Assembly: GCF_002196855.1 (NCBI RefSeq)
Contig: NZ_NIPW01000016.1
Span: 1 to 54,477 of the forward strand
Length of the DNA: 54,477 nt
Origin: Haematobacter genomosp. 1
GTDB lineage: Bacteria; Pseudomonadota; Alphaproteobacteria; Rhodobacterales; Rhodobacteraceae
Direction of reading: 5' to 3'
The notes beneath the pieces were generated by a model, which worked only from the letters and a program-made list of their open reading frames with translations, ran no database searches and was not told the DNA's origin. Positions 26,417 through 34,923 of the stretch are shown one piece after another. Position 1 is the stretch's first letter. The number at the start of each line of letters is the position of its first letter. Both the position numbers and the translations under genes were made by a program.

Positions 26417-27433
26417 ATGTTTCACTTCACTGCCAGAACCGGCGCGGCCTTCATCGCGGGCGCCGTTGCGCTCGCTTCCCCAGCAGGTGCCGCCACCTAC
26501 ACCTCCGAGCAGCTTCTGCGTCACTTCAACCTGATCACCTTCGGCGACGCGCGGACCAATCAGGACGTCGAGGGCCGCCTCTATGTCGGCGGCGATCTGA
26601 TCAGCGGCGGGATGCAGGTCAACATCGCCCCCACGCCCTCGGTGCTGCCTTTCGATGACGCGGTCATCGTCGGCAATGTCACCGGCGCGCAGGTCAACGC
26701 CAACAACAAGGCCGATATCACCGTCGGCGGCAATGTCGCCAACACGACGCTGGAGCTGAATGGCGGCGGCACCGCGCGCATCGGCGGCACCCTCAGCGCC
26801 AATGCCAACCAGGGCGTGAAGCTGACCCAGCAGGCGACGCTCGACCCGGATTTCGCCGACCGCTTCCCCCTGGGCGTGGAGGCCGAATTCAAGGCCACCT
26901 CCGCCTCCCTCGCCTCGCTCGCCGGCGTCGGCGCGACGGCGATCGGCAACCAGCTCGTCTTCGCCGCGACGCCGAACAGCGACGGGCTGACGGTCTATGA
27001 CATCGACTTTTCGGTGTTTTCCAGCGTGGGCGAGCTGAAATTCGACCTTTCGGGCGCGAATTCGGTCATCGTCAACGTCTCCGGCCTCGGCGGCACGTTC
27101 AGCGACAACTTCGTCGGCGGCGACACGCCCTTCGCGGAGCTTGCCTCGAAGGTGGTGTGGAACTTCCATGAGGCGACCGCCCTGCACTTCGACACCGCGA
27201 TCTGGGGAACGGTGCTCGCGCCCTTCGCGCATGTCACCAACGCCACCCCGATCGAGGGCACGCTGGTCGCGAACACCGTCGATCTGAAGGGCGAGATGCA
27301 TGTCCGCCCGTGGCAGGGTGTCCTGCCGAACGGTGAAACCCCGGCCGCCGTTCCGGTTCCCGCGGCGCTTCCGCTGCTCGGCGCGGGGCTGGGGGCGCTG
27401 GCCTTCCTGCGCCGCCGCCGCGCCCGGGCCTGA
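26417..27433 (+). CDS. Choice-of-anchor A family protein with VPLPA-like sorting signal
   Basis: A 338-residue secreted protein. Residues 1-25 are a signal peptide (ending SPAGA). The main domain (about 26-305) begins SEQLLRHFNLITFGD and DVEGRLYVGGDL, the pattern of choice-of-anchor A domains, which are found attached to many different surface-anchoring signals. The tail carries VPVPA at 312-316, a hydrophobic helix and RRRR, a sorting signal like that of the 23.9-kb gene. AGGA lies 9 nt before the ATG. It starts 79 bp after the IS1380-type element, which may supply or have displaced its promoter. Likely an extracellular or EPS-associated protein; binding partner unknown. Confidence 0.88.
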   Translation: MFHFTARTGAAFIAGAVALASPAGAATYTSEQLLRHFNLITFGDARTNQDVEGRLYVGGDLISGGMQVNIAPTPSVLPFDDAVIVGNVTGAQVNANNKADITVGGNVANTTLELNGGGTARIGGTLSANANQGVKLTQQATLDPDFADRFPLGVEAEFKATSASLASLAGVGATAIGNQLVFAATPNSDGLTVYDIDFSVFSSVGELKFDLSGANSVIVNVSGLGGTFSDNFVGGDTPFAELASKVVWNFHEATALHFDTAIWGTVLAPFAHVTNATPIEGTLVANTVDLKGEMHVRPWQGVLPNGETPAAVPVPAALPLLGAGLGALAFLRRRRARA

Positions 27434-27456
27434 GCGACACCCGACCCGCATGCAAA

Positions 27457-27487
27457 GGCGCCCGGGCCATCCGCCCGGGCGCCTTTT
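27457..27487 (+). terminator. Rho-independent terminator
   Basis: A 10-bp perfect GC stem (GGCGCCCGGG with CCCGGGCGCC) with a 7-nt loop, directly followed by TTTT. It closes the choice-of-anchor A gene 24 bp past its stop. Confidence 0.9.
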
Positions 27488-27625
27488 CGTCATCCGGCCC
27501 CTGCCGGCCGCGCCGCCGGTCCGATGCGGCCGCGCGTCGAAGCGCGCGGGGCGTTTGCCGGTCCCGGGGCGTTCGCGACAGATCGAACGCGCCGGGACCG
27601 GCAGGCCTGCGCAACGGCCACCGGG

Positions 27626-27895
27626 CTATGAGTTCAGGACAGCGGCCGTATCGGTGACATTTGCGAAGTCGGCCGCCAGATGGGCCATCGTCACGTCGAA
27701 GATGGCCCGCGCGGAAAGCCCCGCACCCGGCAGGCCGAAACCGATCACGGCATCCTCGACGACCGTCATGTCGAAGCCCAGGTCGGCCCCGGCACGAACC
27801 GTCGAATTGATGCAGAACCCCGCGACGGCGCCCGTCACCACCAGCTCCGTGATCCCGTTCGCATGCAGGTGGGCGGCCAGTTCGGTGGATGCGAA
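27626..27895 (-). pseudogene. Truncated isochorismatase-family cysteine hydrolase
   Basis: About 90 C-terminal residues of an isochorismatase-like hydrolase remain. They include VTGAVAGFCINSTVRAGADL, in which the Cys is the usual catalytic nucleophile, and MTVVEDAV. A full enzyme has about 180-220 residues; the N-terminal half with the catalytic Asp and Lys is missing. The gene is cut exactly at the edge of the second 112-bp repeat, and the open frame continues into the repeat, giving a chimeric start (MPYRGQRRS...). I regard it as non-functional debris of an insertion or recombination. Confidence 0.8.
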
Positions 27896-28007
27896 AATAA
27901 AACTCAGCCGCTTGCGCTTAAGAGAGCGCCTTTGTCCCCGATATGGCACAAAAGATCGGAATTTCTTGAACTTGTTCGCTGGAATAGCCCGATGTGCTCG
28001 CCGTAAA
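27896..28007 (+). repeat. 112-bp perfect direct repeat, copy 2
   Basis: Same orientation and sequence as 24556-24667, offset by 3340 bp. Its left edge interrupts the isochorismatase-type gene. To its right lies about 140 bp of unusually AT-rich sequence before the terminator of the exosortase gene. Confidence 0.9.
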
Positions 28008-28169
28008 GGTGTTATTTTTAATAACTTTTATCCTGAGGCGCGAAATGAGGGAGGTAATCATCTTCGTCTTAAGATTGAAAATTCTCTTTTATCCACCTGC
28101 TTGCAGGCGAACTGTTGAATACTTTCGTTTTGGAAAGTTGTGTCCGAACAAGGGGGATTCGCCGCGCCC

Positions 28170-28187
28170 GACATGCTGCAACGCAGA
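28170..28187. promoter_or_regulatory. Partial match to the EPS dyad
   Basis: GACATGCTGCAACGCAGA matches the extended form GTRATGCYGCAWYGCRGC at most positions, but it lies behind the exosortase gene and next to its terminator with no gene start nearby. It may be chance or mark a lost promoter. Confidence 0.2.
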
Positions 28188-28208
28188 AAACCCGGCCGGA
28201 GCCGGGTT
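28187..28208 (-). terminator. Rho-independent terminator of xrtD
   Basis: AACCCGGC and GCCGGGTT form an 8-bp stem with a 4-nt loop. On the minus strand it continues into TTTTC. It is 22 bp beyond the exosortase stop codon. Confidence 0.85.
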
Positions 28209-28229
28209 GTTCAGTTTGCCTTCAGCAAG

Positions 28230-29834
28230 TCAGAACGGAATGTAGCGGGGCAGGACGTTCAGGCTTTTCGCCATCAGCCGCTGAATGCGGGCATCGGCGT
28301 CGGCCTCGCTCTCGTTCGTGCCGATCGGGGTGACATAGCGCACCAGCGCCCCGTCCGTACGGCCGCGGGTCAGGCTGTCCCAGACGACGCTGGCCTTGGC
28401 GAGATAATCGTTGGTCATCCGCTTGCCGCGCTGCTCGAACCAGTAATAGACGAGCTGTTTGGACAACCCTTTCTGGATTACCGCCCGGTTCACGGTGAAG
28501 GTACCGTAGGGCGTTCCCGGGAAACTCACCTCGTGCGGCTGGAAGGTGAAGATCTCCCAGCCCCCGACCGGGAGACAGACTTCCGGCGAGTGGATGCCGG
28601 CGCCTTCCGTCTGCTTCTCGTAATAGGCCGAGAAGAAATGCACATAGTCCTTCTCGCCCGGTGCGGTATAGGCGGCGTTCATGTAATCGGTCGCGGCCAG
28701 CACCCGCTCGATCTCCGGGTCGAGACCGGAGGCCGCGCCCGACCATTCCCCGAACTGCCGGGGGAAGAGCGCGAAGGGCTCCCGGTCCATCTGCTGGGCC
28801 TGCGGCCCGCCATGCAGCGCCCAGCCCGCCGACAGGGCAAGCGTCAGCAGTGCCCCCGCCGCCAGCGCCTTCGAGGGGCGGATCGACAGGATGCGCCCCA
28901 TGAGCGGCGCCATGCCGCGGGTGTCGAGGTCGATCGCCTCCGCCAGCGGCAGCGGGTTCCGCGTCAGCCGTTGCAGGCCCATCGCCATCAGGAACAGGAT
29001 GCCGATACAGGCGATGAAGATCACCCAGCCTTCGAAGAAGTGCAGGAACCCTTCGGCATGCTCGATACCATAGGAGTTCACCAGCACCCCGATCACCCCG
29101 ATGCGGAAGGAGTTCATCAGCACGGTGAGCGGCACGGCCGACAGCATCAGCACAGCCTTGTGCCAGAAGGGACCGCGATAGAGGATGGCGAAGAGGTAGG
29201 TGAAGCTCAGGATCGGGAACAGGTAGCGCAGGCCCGAACAGGCTTCCGCCACCTGCAGCTTGTAGACCCCGAGGTCGATCACATTGCCTTCGAGATAGAC
29301 CGGCACACCGGCAAGGCGCACGAACCACACGCCGATCTCCGACGAGATCCCTTGCAGGAAGATCGTCAGGTGCCAGTAGAGGAACTGCGGCAGCGGCAGC
29401 ATGAAGATCAGGTGCAGGACAGGAAGCTGATGATGCTTGCCCCGCTCCCAGCCGAAGACGGTGAGGACCACACCACCCACCCAGATGATCATCGCATAGG
29501 TGACGATGTCGGGAATGCGGGTGAGGTTGCCGAACAGCGCAACCACGAGGCCCAGCAGGATGACGAGAAGTCCCGGCCAGCGGTCCCGCACCTCGGCCGC
29601 GGGCGGCGGCATCTGCCGCAACTCCCGCAGGAAGAGGTAGAGCGAGATCAGCGGAATGAGGGGCCCATGGCTGTATTCCGGCGTGGACCAGGCCTTCGCC
29701 AGCGAGACGAAGCCGATCCAGAAGATCGGGATCGACCCGGCCAGAAGCAGAATGAACCACATGAAACCGGGGGCGTTCACCGAGGGAAGCGCAGCCGCCA
29801 GGGAGGAGCGGGAATTCTCGTTCGCGGCCGTCAT
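28230..29834 (-). CDS. xrtD: Exosortase D with fused EpsI domain
   Basis: A 534-residue inner-membrane protein. Residues 20-300 hold about eight helices and the exosortase residues: Cys199 in VAEACSGLR, Arg244 in NSFRIGVIG and His259 in GIEHAEGF, consistent with the Cys-Arg-His set of the family. From about 310 a periplasmic EpsI-type domain follows ([25 protein letters not shown]). This fused layout is that of the VPLPA-CTERM-specific exosortase. It is expected to cut the VPLPA-type signal of exported proteins and move them to the cell surface or EPS; two such substrates lie within 6 kb. AGAGGA precedes the ATG. It closes the minus-strand EPS gene set. Confidence 0.9.
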   Translation of the reverse strand: MTAANENSRSSLAAALPSVNAPGFMWFILLLAGSIPIFWIGFVSLAKAWSTPEYSHGPLIPLISLYLFLRELRQMPPPAAEVRDRWPGLLVILLGLVVALFGNLTRIPDIVTYAMIIWVGGVVLTVFGWERGKHHQLPVLHLIFMLPLPQFLYWHLTIFLQGISSEIGVWFVRLAGVPVYLEGNVIDLGVYKLQVAEACSGLRYLFPILSFTYLFAILYRGPFWHKAVLMLSAVPLTVLMNSFRIGVIGVLVNSYGIEHAEGFLHFFEGWVIFIACIGILFLMAMGLQRLTRNPLPLAEAIDLDTRGMAPLMGRILSIRPSKALAAGALLTLALSAGWALHGGPQAQQMDREPFALFPRQFGEWSGAASGLDPEIERVLAATDYMNAAYTAPGEKDYVHFFSAYYEKQTEGAGIHSPEVCLPVGGWEIFTFQPHEVSFPGTPYGTFTVNRAVIQKGLSKQLVYYWFEQRGKRMTNDYLAKASVVWDSLTRGRTDGALVRYVTPIGTNESEADADARIQRLMAKSLNVLPRYIPF

Positions 29835-29975
29835 GGAAATCCTCTAGTCAAATGTGGCCGGGGATAGCCCAGGGCGCCCGGCATATTCGCCGGAAGTATG
29901 TCCCTGTATAACATAAGGCTGCACATGCGGAAACCGAAGCAAAACCATGACCCGGTCGCGAATGGTACAGAAAAT

Positions 29976-29989
29976 TCACATGGTTGTGA
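29976..29989. promoter_or_regulatory. 14-bp dyad upstream of xrtD
   Basis: TCACA-TGGT-TGTGA is a perfect inverted repeat about 142 bp upstream of the xrtD start. The arrangement is the reverse of a CRP-type site (TGTGA-N6-TCACA), so no regulator is assigned. Confidence 0.3.
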
Positions 29990-30011
29990 GAGCGCGCCCG
30001 GCCCCACGGAT

Positions 30012-30043
30012 CTTTTCAGGTCCTGAGCTCAGGGCCTGAAAAG
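30012..30043 (-). terminator. Near-perfect 32-bp palindrome over a stop codon
   Basis: Fifteen of sixteen base pairs match around the centre GAGCTC. It covers the stop codon and the last codons of the outer-membrane barrel gene. In RNA it would form a stable hairpin able to pause transcription or protect the 3' end. There is no T-run, so classical termination is uncertain. Confidence 0.45.
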
Positions 30044-31510
30044 GAACTGGCGCTGTATGGTCAGGAAGACGGCGTTTTCCTTGGCCGTTCCTGCGGGGCG
30101 CTCCAGCTGGGTATATTCGTAACCGCCCGAAAGCTCCCAGTCCCGGGTCAGGTCATGGGAATAGGCCGCGCGGATCTGACTGCGCGTCCGGTCGCCCCCG
30201 GAATCCTGGAGGTTGTTGAGATCGGCATAGCTTACGCTCAGCGAAACACCCGAAACCGGGGTCAGCTCATGCGATAGCCGGAGCAGGAAATTGCGCGCCT
30301 CCACCTCTTCGTCGTCGCTGTTGGTGCTGACCGATTGCGACAGCCGTGCAGAAAGGCTCCCATTCTCCAGGTCATGATTGTAGGTGATCGACCCGATGGC
30401 GGTCGTCTTGCCGCTGTCGCCCCGCGAGGCGCCGAGGCTGAGCGCAAGGCTGCCGCTCGGCAGGTCCATTGCGCGGGACACCTGGAGGGTGGAGCGGCTG
30501 CCGGAGGTATTCTGGCTCTGGTCGAAACTGATTCCGACCGTGCCGTTGGTCAGCTCCTGCGTGGCGCCGAGAGTGCCGATGACCCCGGTCGTCCGCTCTG
30601 TTCCGCGGTAGCCGGAGAGATCGGTCTTCTCGCTCTCGATCTCCTGATAGCCTATGGAGCCATTGAGCGTGAGCCCGGTACCGACCTCATGGACGGCACC
30701 CGTGGAGAGCGAGCGGGTCTGCCGGTCGGTCTGCTCCGTATCGTCGGCGGAATAGTCGCGATACAACCCGTCCAGCGTCAGCCGGGTGGTCGGCGTGATA
30801 AGGAAGCCGAAACCTGCCGTCGCCGTATAGGTTTCGTTGTCTTCGAAGCTCGTGTCGCTCGTCTCAAGGAAGTTCCGCTTGTAGGCGCTCAGCCCCGCAT
30901 TGAAGCTGAGCGGCCCGGACATGCCGGTGCGGAAGCCGACACTGGCGCGGATCATCTCCCGATACCCGTCGCTGGTTGAAAGATCCTGCGCTTCGAGATC
31001 GATATTTTCCTGCACGAGCTGGAACGGATCGAAGAAGGCGATGTCGGCGCGGTTGTAATAGGCCGACGATGTCAATTCGCTGTCCGCCCCCGTCAGCGTA
31101 TAGCCGAAGCGGAGGGTCTGGTTGTCGAAATCGGTCTGGTAGCCGCTGTTCGTCGCATCGCTCGGATAATCGGCCAGACGCAGCACCCCGCTCGCCGCGA
31201 GGCTGAGCTTCTGGACATCCGTCTCGCTCAGGTAGCTGAGGCCGAGTGTGTTATCGACATAGGTGGTGGTTCCTGACGGATCATCCGACAGGTCGTAGTT
31301 GTCGCTCACATGCAGTGAGGACGAAAAGCTGAACGTCAGCAGCGGGTTCGGCAGATCGCCTTGTGCCTGTGCCGGCGCCTCCACAGGCACAAGGGCCGTT
31401 CCGGCGAGAAGAAGAAATGCGAGCGGCAGCCGGCGAAGGCCTGCCGCAGCACGGGACCGCCCGGTCTCCCGGCTGAGGGAAGCGAGGCATGCGGAACGGG
31501 CAGGGGTCAT
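30029..31510 (-). CDS. Outer-membrane beta-barrel protein of exosortase-linked EPS locus
   Basis: A 493-residue exported protein with a long basic N-region and hydrophobic signal core (LPLAFLLLAGTALV). The mature part is a series of amphipathic strands with periodic aromatic residues (for example LRFGYTL, YTATAGFGFLI), ending in QRQFLFRP, a barrel-like end. It resembles outer-membrane proteins that accompany PEP-CTERM/exosortase EPS loci and is probably a secretin-like or porin-like partner of the exporter. ATG 31510 lies 4 nt after the previous stop, so translation is probably coupled; a longer frame to 31552 would overlap it. Confidence 0.7.
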   Translation of the reverse strand: MTPARSACLASLSRETGRSRAAAGLRRLPLAFLLLAGTALVPVEAPAQAQGDLPNPLLTFSFSSSLHVSDNYDLSDDPSGTTTYVDNTLGLSYLSETDVQKLSLAASGVLRLADYPSDATNSGYQTDFDNQTLRFGYTLTGADSELTSSAYYNRADIAFFDPFQLVQENIDLEAQDLSTSDGYREMIRASVGFRTGMSGPLSFNAGLSAYKRNFLETSDTSFEDNETYTATAGFGFLITPTTRLTLDGLYRDYSADDTEQTDRQTRSLSTGAVHEVGTGLTLNGSIGYQEIESEKTDLSGYRGTERTTGVIGTLGATQELTNGTVGISFDQSQNTSGSRSTLQVSRAMDLPSGSLALSLGASRGDSGKTTAIGSITYNHDLENGSLSARLSQSVSTNSDDEEVEARNFLLRLSHELTPVSGVSLSVSYADLNNLQDSGGDRTRSQIRAAYSHDLTRDWELSGGYEYTQLERPAGTAKENAVFLTIQRQFLFRP

Positions 31511-31514
31511 CTGC

Positions 31515-32168
31515 TTACTCGAACAGCCGGCGCTGCGGGACGATGATGACATCGCCTTCGGTGATGGTGGTCATGCCGCTGATCCGGTTCTGGCCACCCC
31601 CCACATGGTCGAGGTCGAAGAGATAGACGGCCGCAGCCTTGGTCCGGGGATCCTGACGGTGGAGTTCGATCCGATTCCGCGCGGCAAAGCGGCTGAGCTG
31701 ACCGGCCTCGGCCAGGAACTGCAGCAGCGTGGTGCCGGACTTGATGTCCTTGCGGCCGGGTTCGTTAACTTCTCCCATCACATATACGGGAAATCCTTCG
31801 GCGGCAGCGGCGGCGGACTGCGGCGGCGCGACGCTTCCCACGGTGACATAGACGGTAGGCGTCGCAGCGAAGTTCGGCGAGAGGCCCTGCGTCAGGGCGG
31901 AGCGCAGCTGCTCCACCGTCCGGCCGCTGGCGCGCAGCGTTCCGGCCTGCGGGAAGCTGATGCTGCCATCGGGAAGGACGAGCACGGAACGGTTGAGGCT
32001 CGGATCGTCGAGCACCTCGACCTGCACCACATCGCCCGGACGCAGGTGATAGCCGCTCTGGGCCGAGGCAGGCGCGGAGAAACCGCCGGCGACGCCGCCC
32101 GCCACAAGGGCGACCGCCGCGATACGTGAAAGGGGGGAAACAAAGATCCCGAGCAAGGTTCTGAACAT
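31515..32168 (-). CDS. Polysaccharide export protein, EpsA/Wza-like
   Basis: A 217-residue exported protein. Its signal peptide ends near SAPASAQ. The polysaccharide export domain starts YHLRPGDVVQVEVLDDPSL, followed by one SLBB-type segment (YVMGEVNEPGRKDI). It is shorter than Wza and lacks a lipobox, as is usual for exporters in exosortase-type EPS loci. It would form the outer part of the channel for the region-3 polymer. ATG 32168 is used; no strong ribosome site is seen, and an in-frame GTG three codons upstream is possible. Confidence 0.88.
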   Translation of the reverse strand: MFRTLLGIFVSPLSRIAAVALVAGGVAGGFSAPASAQSGYHLRPGDVVQVEVLDDPSLNRSVLVLPDGSISFPQAGTLRASGRTVEQLRSALTQGLSPNFAATPTVYVTVGSVAPPQSAAAAAEGFPVYVMGEVNEPGRKDIKSGTTLLQFLAEAGQLSRFAARNRIELHRQDPRTKAAAVYLFDLDHVGGGQNRISGMTTITEGDVIIVPQRRLFE

Positions 32169-32294
32169 CAGGCGCACCCGTTGGGGAATGGTTACGATCA
32201 GGGATAGGAGGTTTGCGGGCAGGTGGAAAGCCGAGCTCCGCAAAAGGCGAGGACTGCGACACTTCTGCCGCGGTTCTGAAGAAAAATCCGCCGG

Positions 32295-32334
32295 AATAAA
32301 AGGCTTGCCCGGCAAAGTTCCGCTGGGCAAGCCC
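32295..32334 (-). terminator. Rho-independent terminator after the TPR lipoprotein gene
   Basis: GGCTTGCCC (32302-32310) pairs with GGGCAAGCC (32325-32333). On the minus strand it is followed by TTTTATT. It separates the TPR gene from the exporter gene, so the latter probably has its own promoter in the remaining 125 bp. Confidence 0.8.
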
Positions 32335-32385
32335 GTCATTCCTTTCCGGTGGCCCTCTACGGGGGCCATCTTCGGCAACGGCTGC

Positions 32386-34881
32386 TCAGTTGCGCGCCTC
32401 GGGTGTCGAGACCACAGGCGCATCCGGCGCGGCAAGGCGGGCAAGCTCCGCCTTTACCCGGTCGGCATAATCGGCAGGAAGCGGAATGGCCCCCTCATCG
32501 AGCCGGAGGAGAAGCTGCTTCGCCTCATCCTTCCGCCCCAGCGCGGAATAGGTCATGGCAAGGTGATACTGCACCGTCCCATCCTGCGGCAGGCCTTGGG
32601 CGGCAGGTTCCAGATTGCTGAGCGCCTCGTCAAAGTTGCCGCGCCGGTAGGCGATCCAGCCATAGGTGTCCTGGAAGGCAGGCACCGTCGTTCCGCGAAG
32701 CCGCCGGGCGACCGTATAGGCCCTGTCGAGGCTTGCGTCGTCACTCCGGTAACCGGCCAGCAGGCTGGCGAGGTTGTTGGCAATGATCGGCGAATTCGAA
32801 TCGCGCTCGTACATCGCCTCGTAGAGAGTGATCGCCCCGTCGATATCGCCGGATTTCTCCAGAATGCCCGCCTTGATCCAGGAAAGCGTGGGCGCCGTCG
32901 GAATGGCGGCAAGACCCGCCTCCAGCACCTTGCCCGCGCCTTCCGTGTCGCCGGTGCTGAGCAGCGCATTGTGCAGCGCGGCCCAGCCCATCTCGAAACC
33001 GGGATGCGATTGGGTAAGGGCGCGCATCTCGTCAAGCCCTTCCTTCTGTCCGGCAGAGAGCAGCACGGCGGCATGGAGGTAAAGGGCCGTCGGATTGTCG
33101 GGCGTCTTGGCAAGCAGGGCATCGGCCTGGCGGAGGGCCTCCTGCGTGTCGCCGCGCAGCAGGCTGGTGCGAATCAGGGCAAGCTCCACGCCGGGACCAC
33201 TGTCCCCCTCCGCGGCCAGACCGCGCAGGAAGGCGGCGAGTTCCTGATCCTGGTTCAGCGCGGCGAGCCGGTTCGCCGTGATCTCATTGGCGGAGTTGAC
33301 CGCCTGATCGGTACCGATCTCCTTCAAGGTGCGCACGACATGATCGGCGCGCGGCCAGTCCTTCATCGCGACATAGACGCGCCCCAGCGCGGAGAGCAGG
33401 TCGACGTTGCGCGGCTGAAGCCGGAGCGCGTTGACCAGCGCATCCTCCGCCGGAAGATGCTTGCCGTCCTGCTCGAGGAAGGCGGCATACCGCAGCGATT
33501 CGGACGGCGCCCGGCTGGAGGCGACCACCGCCTGGGAGAGCATCTCCCCCATCAGGTCTCGGCTGCCGTCCCGCTCATGCGCGCGGGCCATGAGCGTCAT
33601 GATCTGCGGATCGCGGGGGGCATATTCGAGGGCGGAGCGGAGCGCGACCAGCGCATCGCCGGTCCTGTCGTCGTCGATCAGCCAGTTGCCCTTGAGTTTA
33701 AGCGCATCGACATCGCTGGGCGTGGAGGCGAGCACCTCCTCCACCAGAGCCCGGCCGCCAACCTTGTTGCCGACCTGCGCCATCATCCGCGCGAGCGTCA
33801 CGCGCGCCTGGTTCAGCACATCCGGTTCGGGCTTGCTGTCGATGATCGACTGCATTTCGGCCATGGCGCCATCGCGGTTTCCGGCGTCGAAATCGATCCC
33901 GGCGCGCATGGTGCGGTAGATACCGACCTTCGGCGGGTTGCCGGCGACGATGCGGTCGATCTCCTGCCGTGCGGCGGGCATGCCGCGGGTCTGGGCGATG
34001 AAGGACACCAGCCGCTGGCGTGCCGCCGGATCGGCGGAGGCCGGATCGACGCGGCTGCGCAGAAACTCCTCGGCCGCCTCGGGACGTTTCTGGTTGATGA
34101 ACAGGCCGAGCAGCGAATTCTCGATCTCTGTGTCTTCGGGATTGGCAAGGGCCATCTGGCGCAGCTGCGCCTCAAGATCATCGGTCCGGCCGAGCTGGAA
34201 GAGCGCGGCGGCCCGCATCCGCTGAAACTCGAAGGAGTTGGGGTCGTGCTGCAACCCTTCGTCGAGCGAGGCCAGCACGGCCTCCCAGTCCGACTTGCGC
34301 ACCAGACTGTCGAGCGTCACCCGCCGCGCGACGACAAGCTCGGGATGCTGCCCGACCAGCGCCTGAGCACGCTGCAGCGCCGCCTGTCCGGCAGCCTCGT
34401 CCCGGCTCATCAGCGCGGCCCGGTAGTCGATCATTGCGCCGATGCCCTGAACCTCCGGCTCATCGGGCGCCAGACGCAGCGCGACGCGGCCGTAACGGTC
34501 CGCATCGTCCCAGTTGCTCGCATCGAGCGCCATCTCCGCCAGCGCCCGGTTGCCTTCCGCATTGTCAGGATATTGTTCGACGAGGCGGAGATACTGGCTG
34601 TAGGCCTCCCGCACGCTGCCCTGCTCCCGCAGGAGCCGTGCATAGGTCTGCCTTGCCTCCTGGTGATTTCCGTCGAGAGAGAAGACGTTGCGGAATTCCA
34701 CCATCGCCCGGCTGACATCGCCCTGCTCCAGCAGGGCAAGCCCGGATTCGTAGTGTTTCTGCGCCTTTTCCTCGGAGGATTCGCAGCCCGCGAGCAGCCC
34801 GATACCAGCCGCCAGCGCAATACCGAGGCCGATCCGCCCCCGAAGAACCTTCCTGCCCGTCACATCCTCACCTTCGTCCAT
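32386..34881 (-). CDS. TPR-repeat lipoprotein, PrsT-like
   Basis: An 831-residue lipoprotein with lipobox LLAGC (Cys33) followed by some twenty tetratricopeptide-type helix pairs, for example AQKHYESGLALLEQGDVSRA, ending in AAPDAPVV. It matches the large TPR lipoprotein of PEP-CTERM EPS loci, thought to be a scaffold linking the outer-membrane exporter with inner-membrane parts. An alternative GTG start at 34863 removes six residues; neither start has an ideal ribosome site. It lies 42 bp after the sugar transferase gene and is likely in its operon. Confidence 0.85.
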   Translation of the reverse strand: MDEGEDVTGRKVLRGRIGLGIALAAGIGLLAGCESSEEKAQKHYESGLALLEQGDVSRAMVEFRNVFSLDGNHQEARQTYARLLREQGSVREAYSQYLRLVEQYPDNAEGNRALAEMALDASNWDDADRYGRVALRLAPDEPEVQGIGAMIDYRAALMSRDEAAGQAALQRAQALVGQHPELVVARRVTLDSLVRKSDWEAVLASLDEGLQHDPNSFEFQRMRAAALFQLGRTDDLEAQLRQMALANPEDTEIENSLLGLFINQKRPEAAEEFLRSRVDPASADPAARQRLVSFIAQTRGMPAARQEIDRIVAGNPPKVGIYRTMRAGIDFDAGNRDGAMAEMQSIIDSKPEPDVLNQARVTLARMMAQVGNKVGGRALVEEVLASTPSDVDALKLKGNWLIDDDRTGDALVALRSALEYAPRDPQIMTLMARAHERDGSRDLMGEMLSQAVVASSRAPSESLRYAAFLEQDGKHLPAEDALVNALRLQPRNVDLLSALGRVYVAMKDWPRADHVVRTLKEIGTDQAVNSANEITANRLAALNQDQELAAFLRGLAAEGDSGPGVELALIRTSLLRGDTQEALRQADALLAKTPDNPTALYLHAAVLLSAGQKEGLDEMRALTQSHPGFEMGWAALHNALLSTGDTEGAGKVLEAGLAAIPTAPTLSWIKAGILEKSGDIDGAITLYEAMYERDSNSPIIANNLASLLAGYRSDDASLDRAYTVARRLRGTTVPAFQDTYGWIAYRRGNFDEALSNLEPAAQGLPQDGTVQYHLAMTYSALGRKDEAKQLLLRLDEGAIPLPADYADRVKAELARLAAPDAPVVSTPEARN

Positions 34882-34923
34882 GGCGCCCGGACCAATCCCG
34901 GACGCATTTTTCCAGAGACGAGG

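Noticed and set aside
24556..28007. The 112-bp repeats as a target-site duplication of the IS1380 element
   Set aside because: Known duplications for this family are 4-5 bp, and the repeats do not flank the IS itself but a larger segment.
29976..29989. A CRP/FNR-type site above xrtD
   Set aside because: The half-sites are in the reverse order and spacing differs from TGTGA-N6-TCACA or TTGAT-N4-ATCAA.
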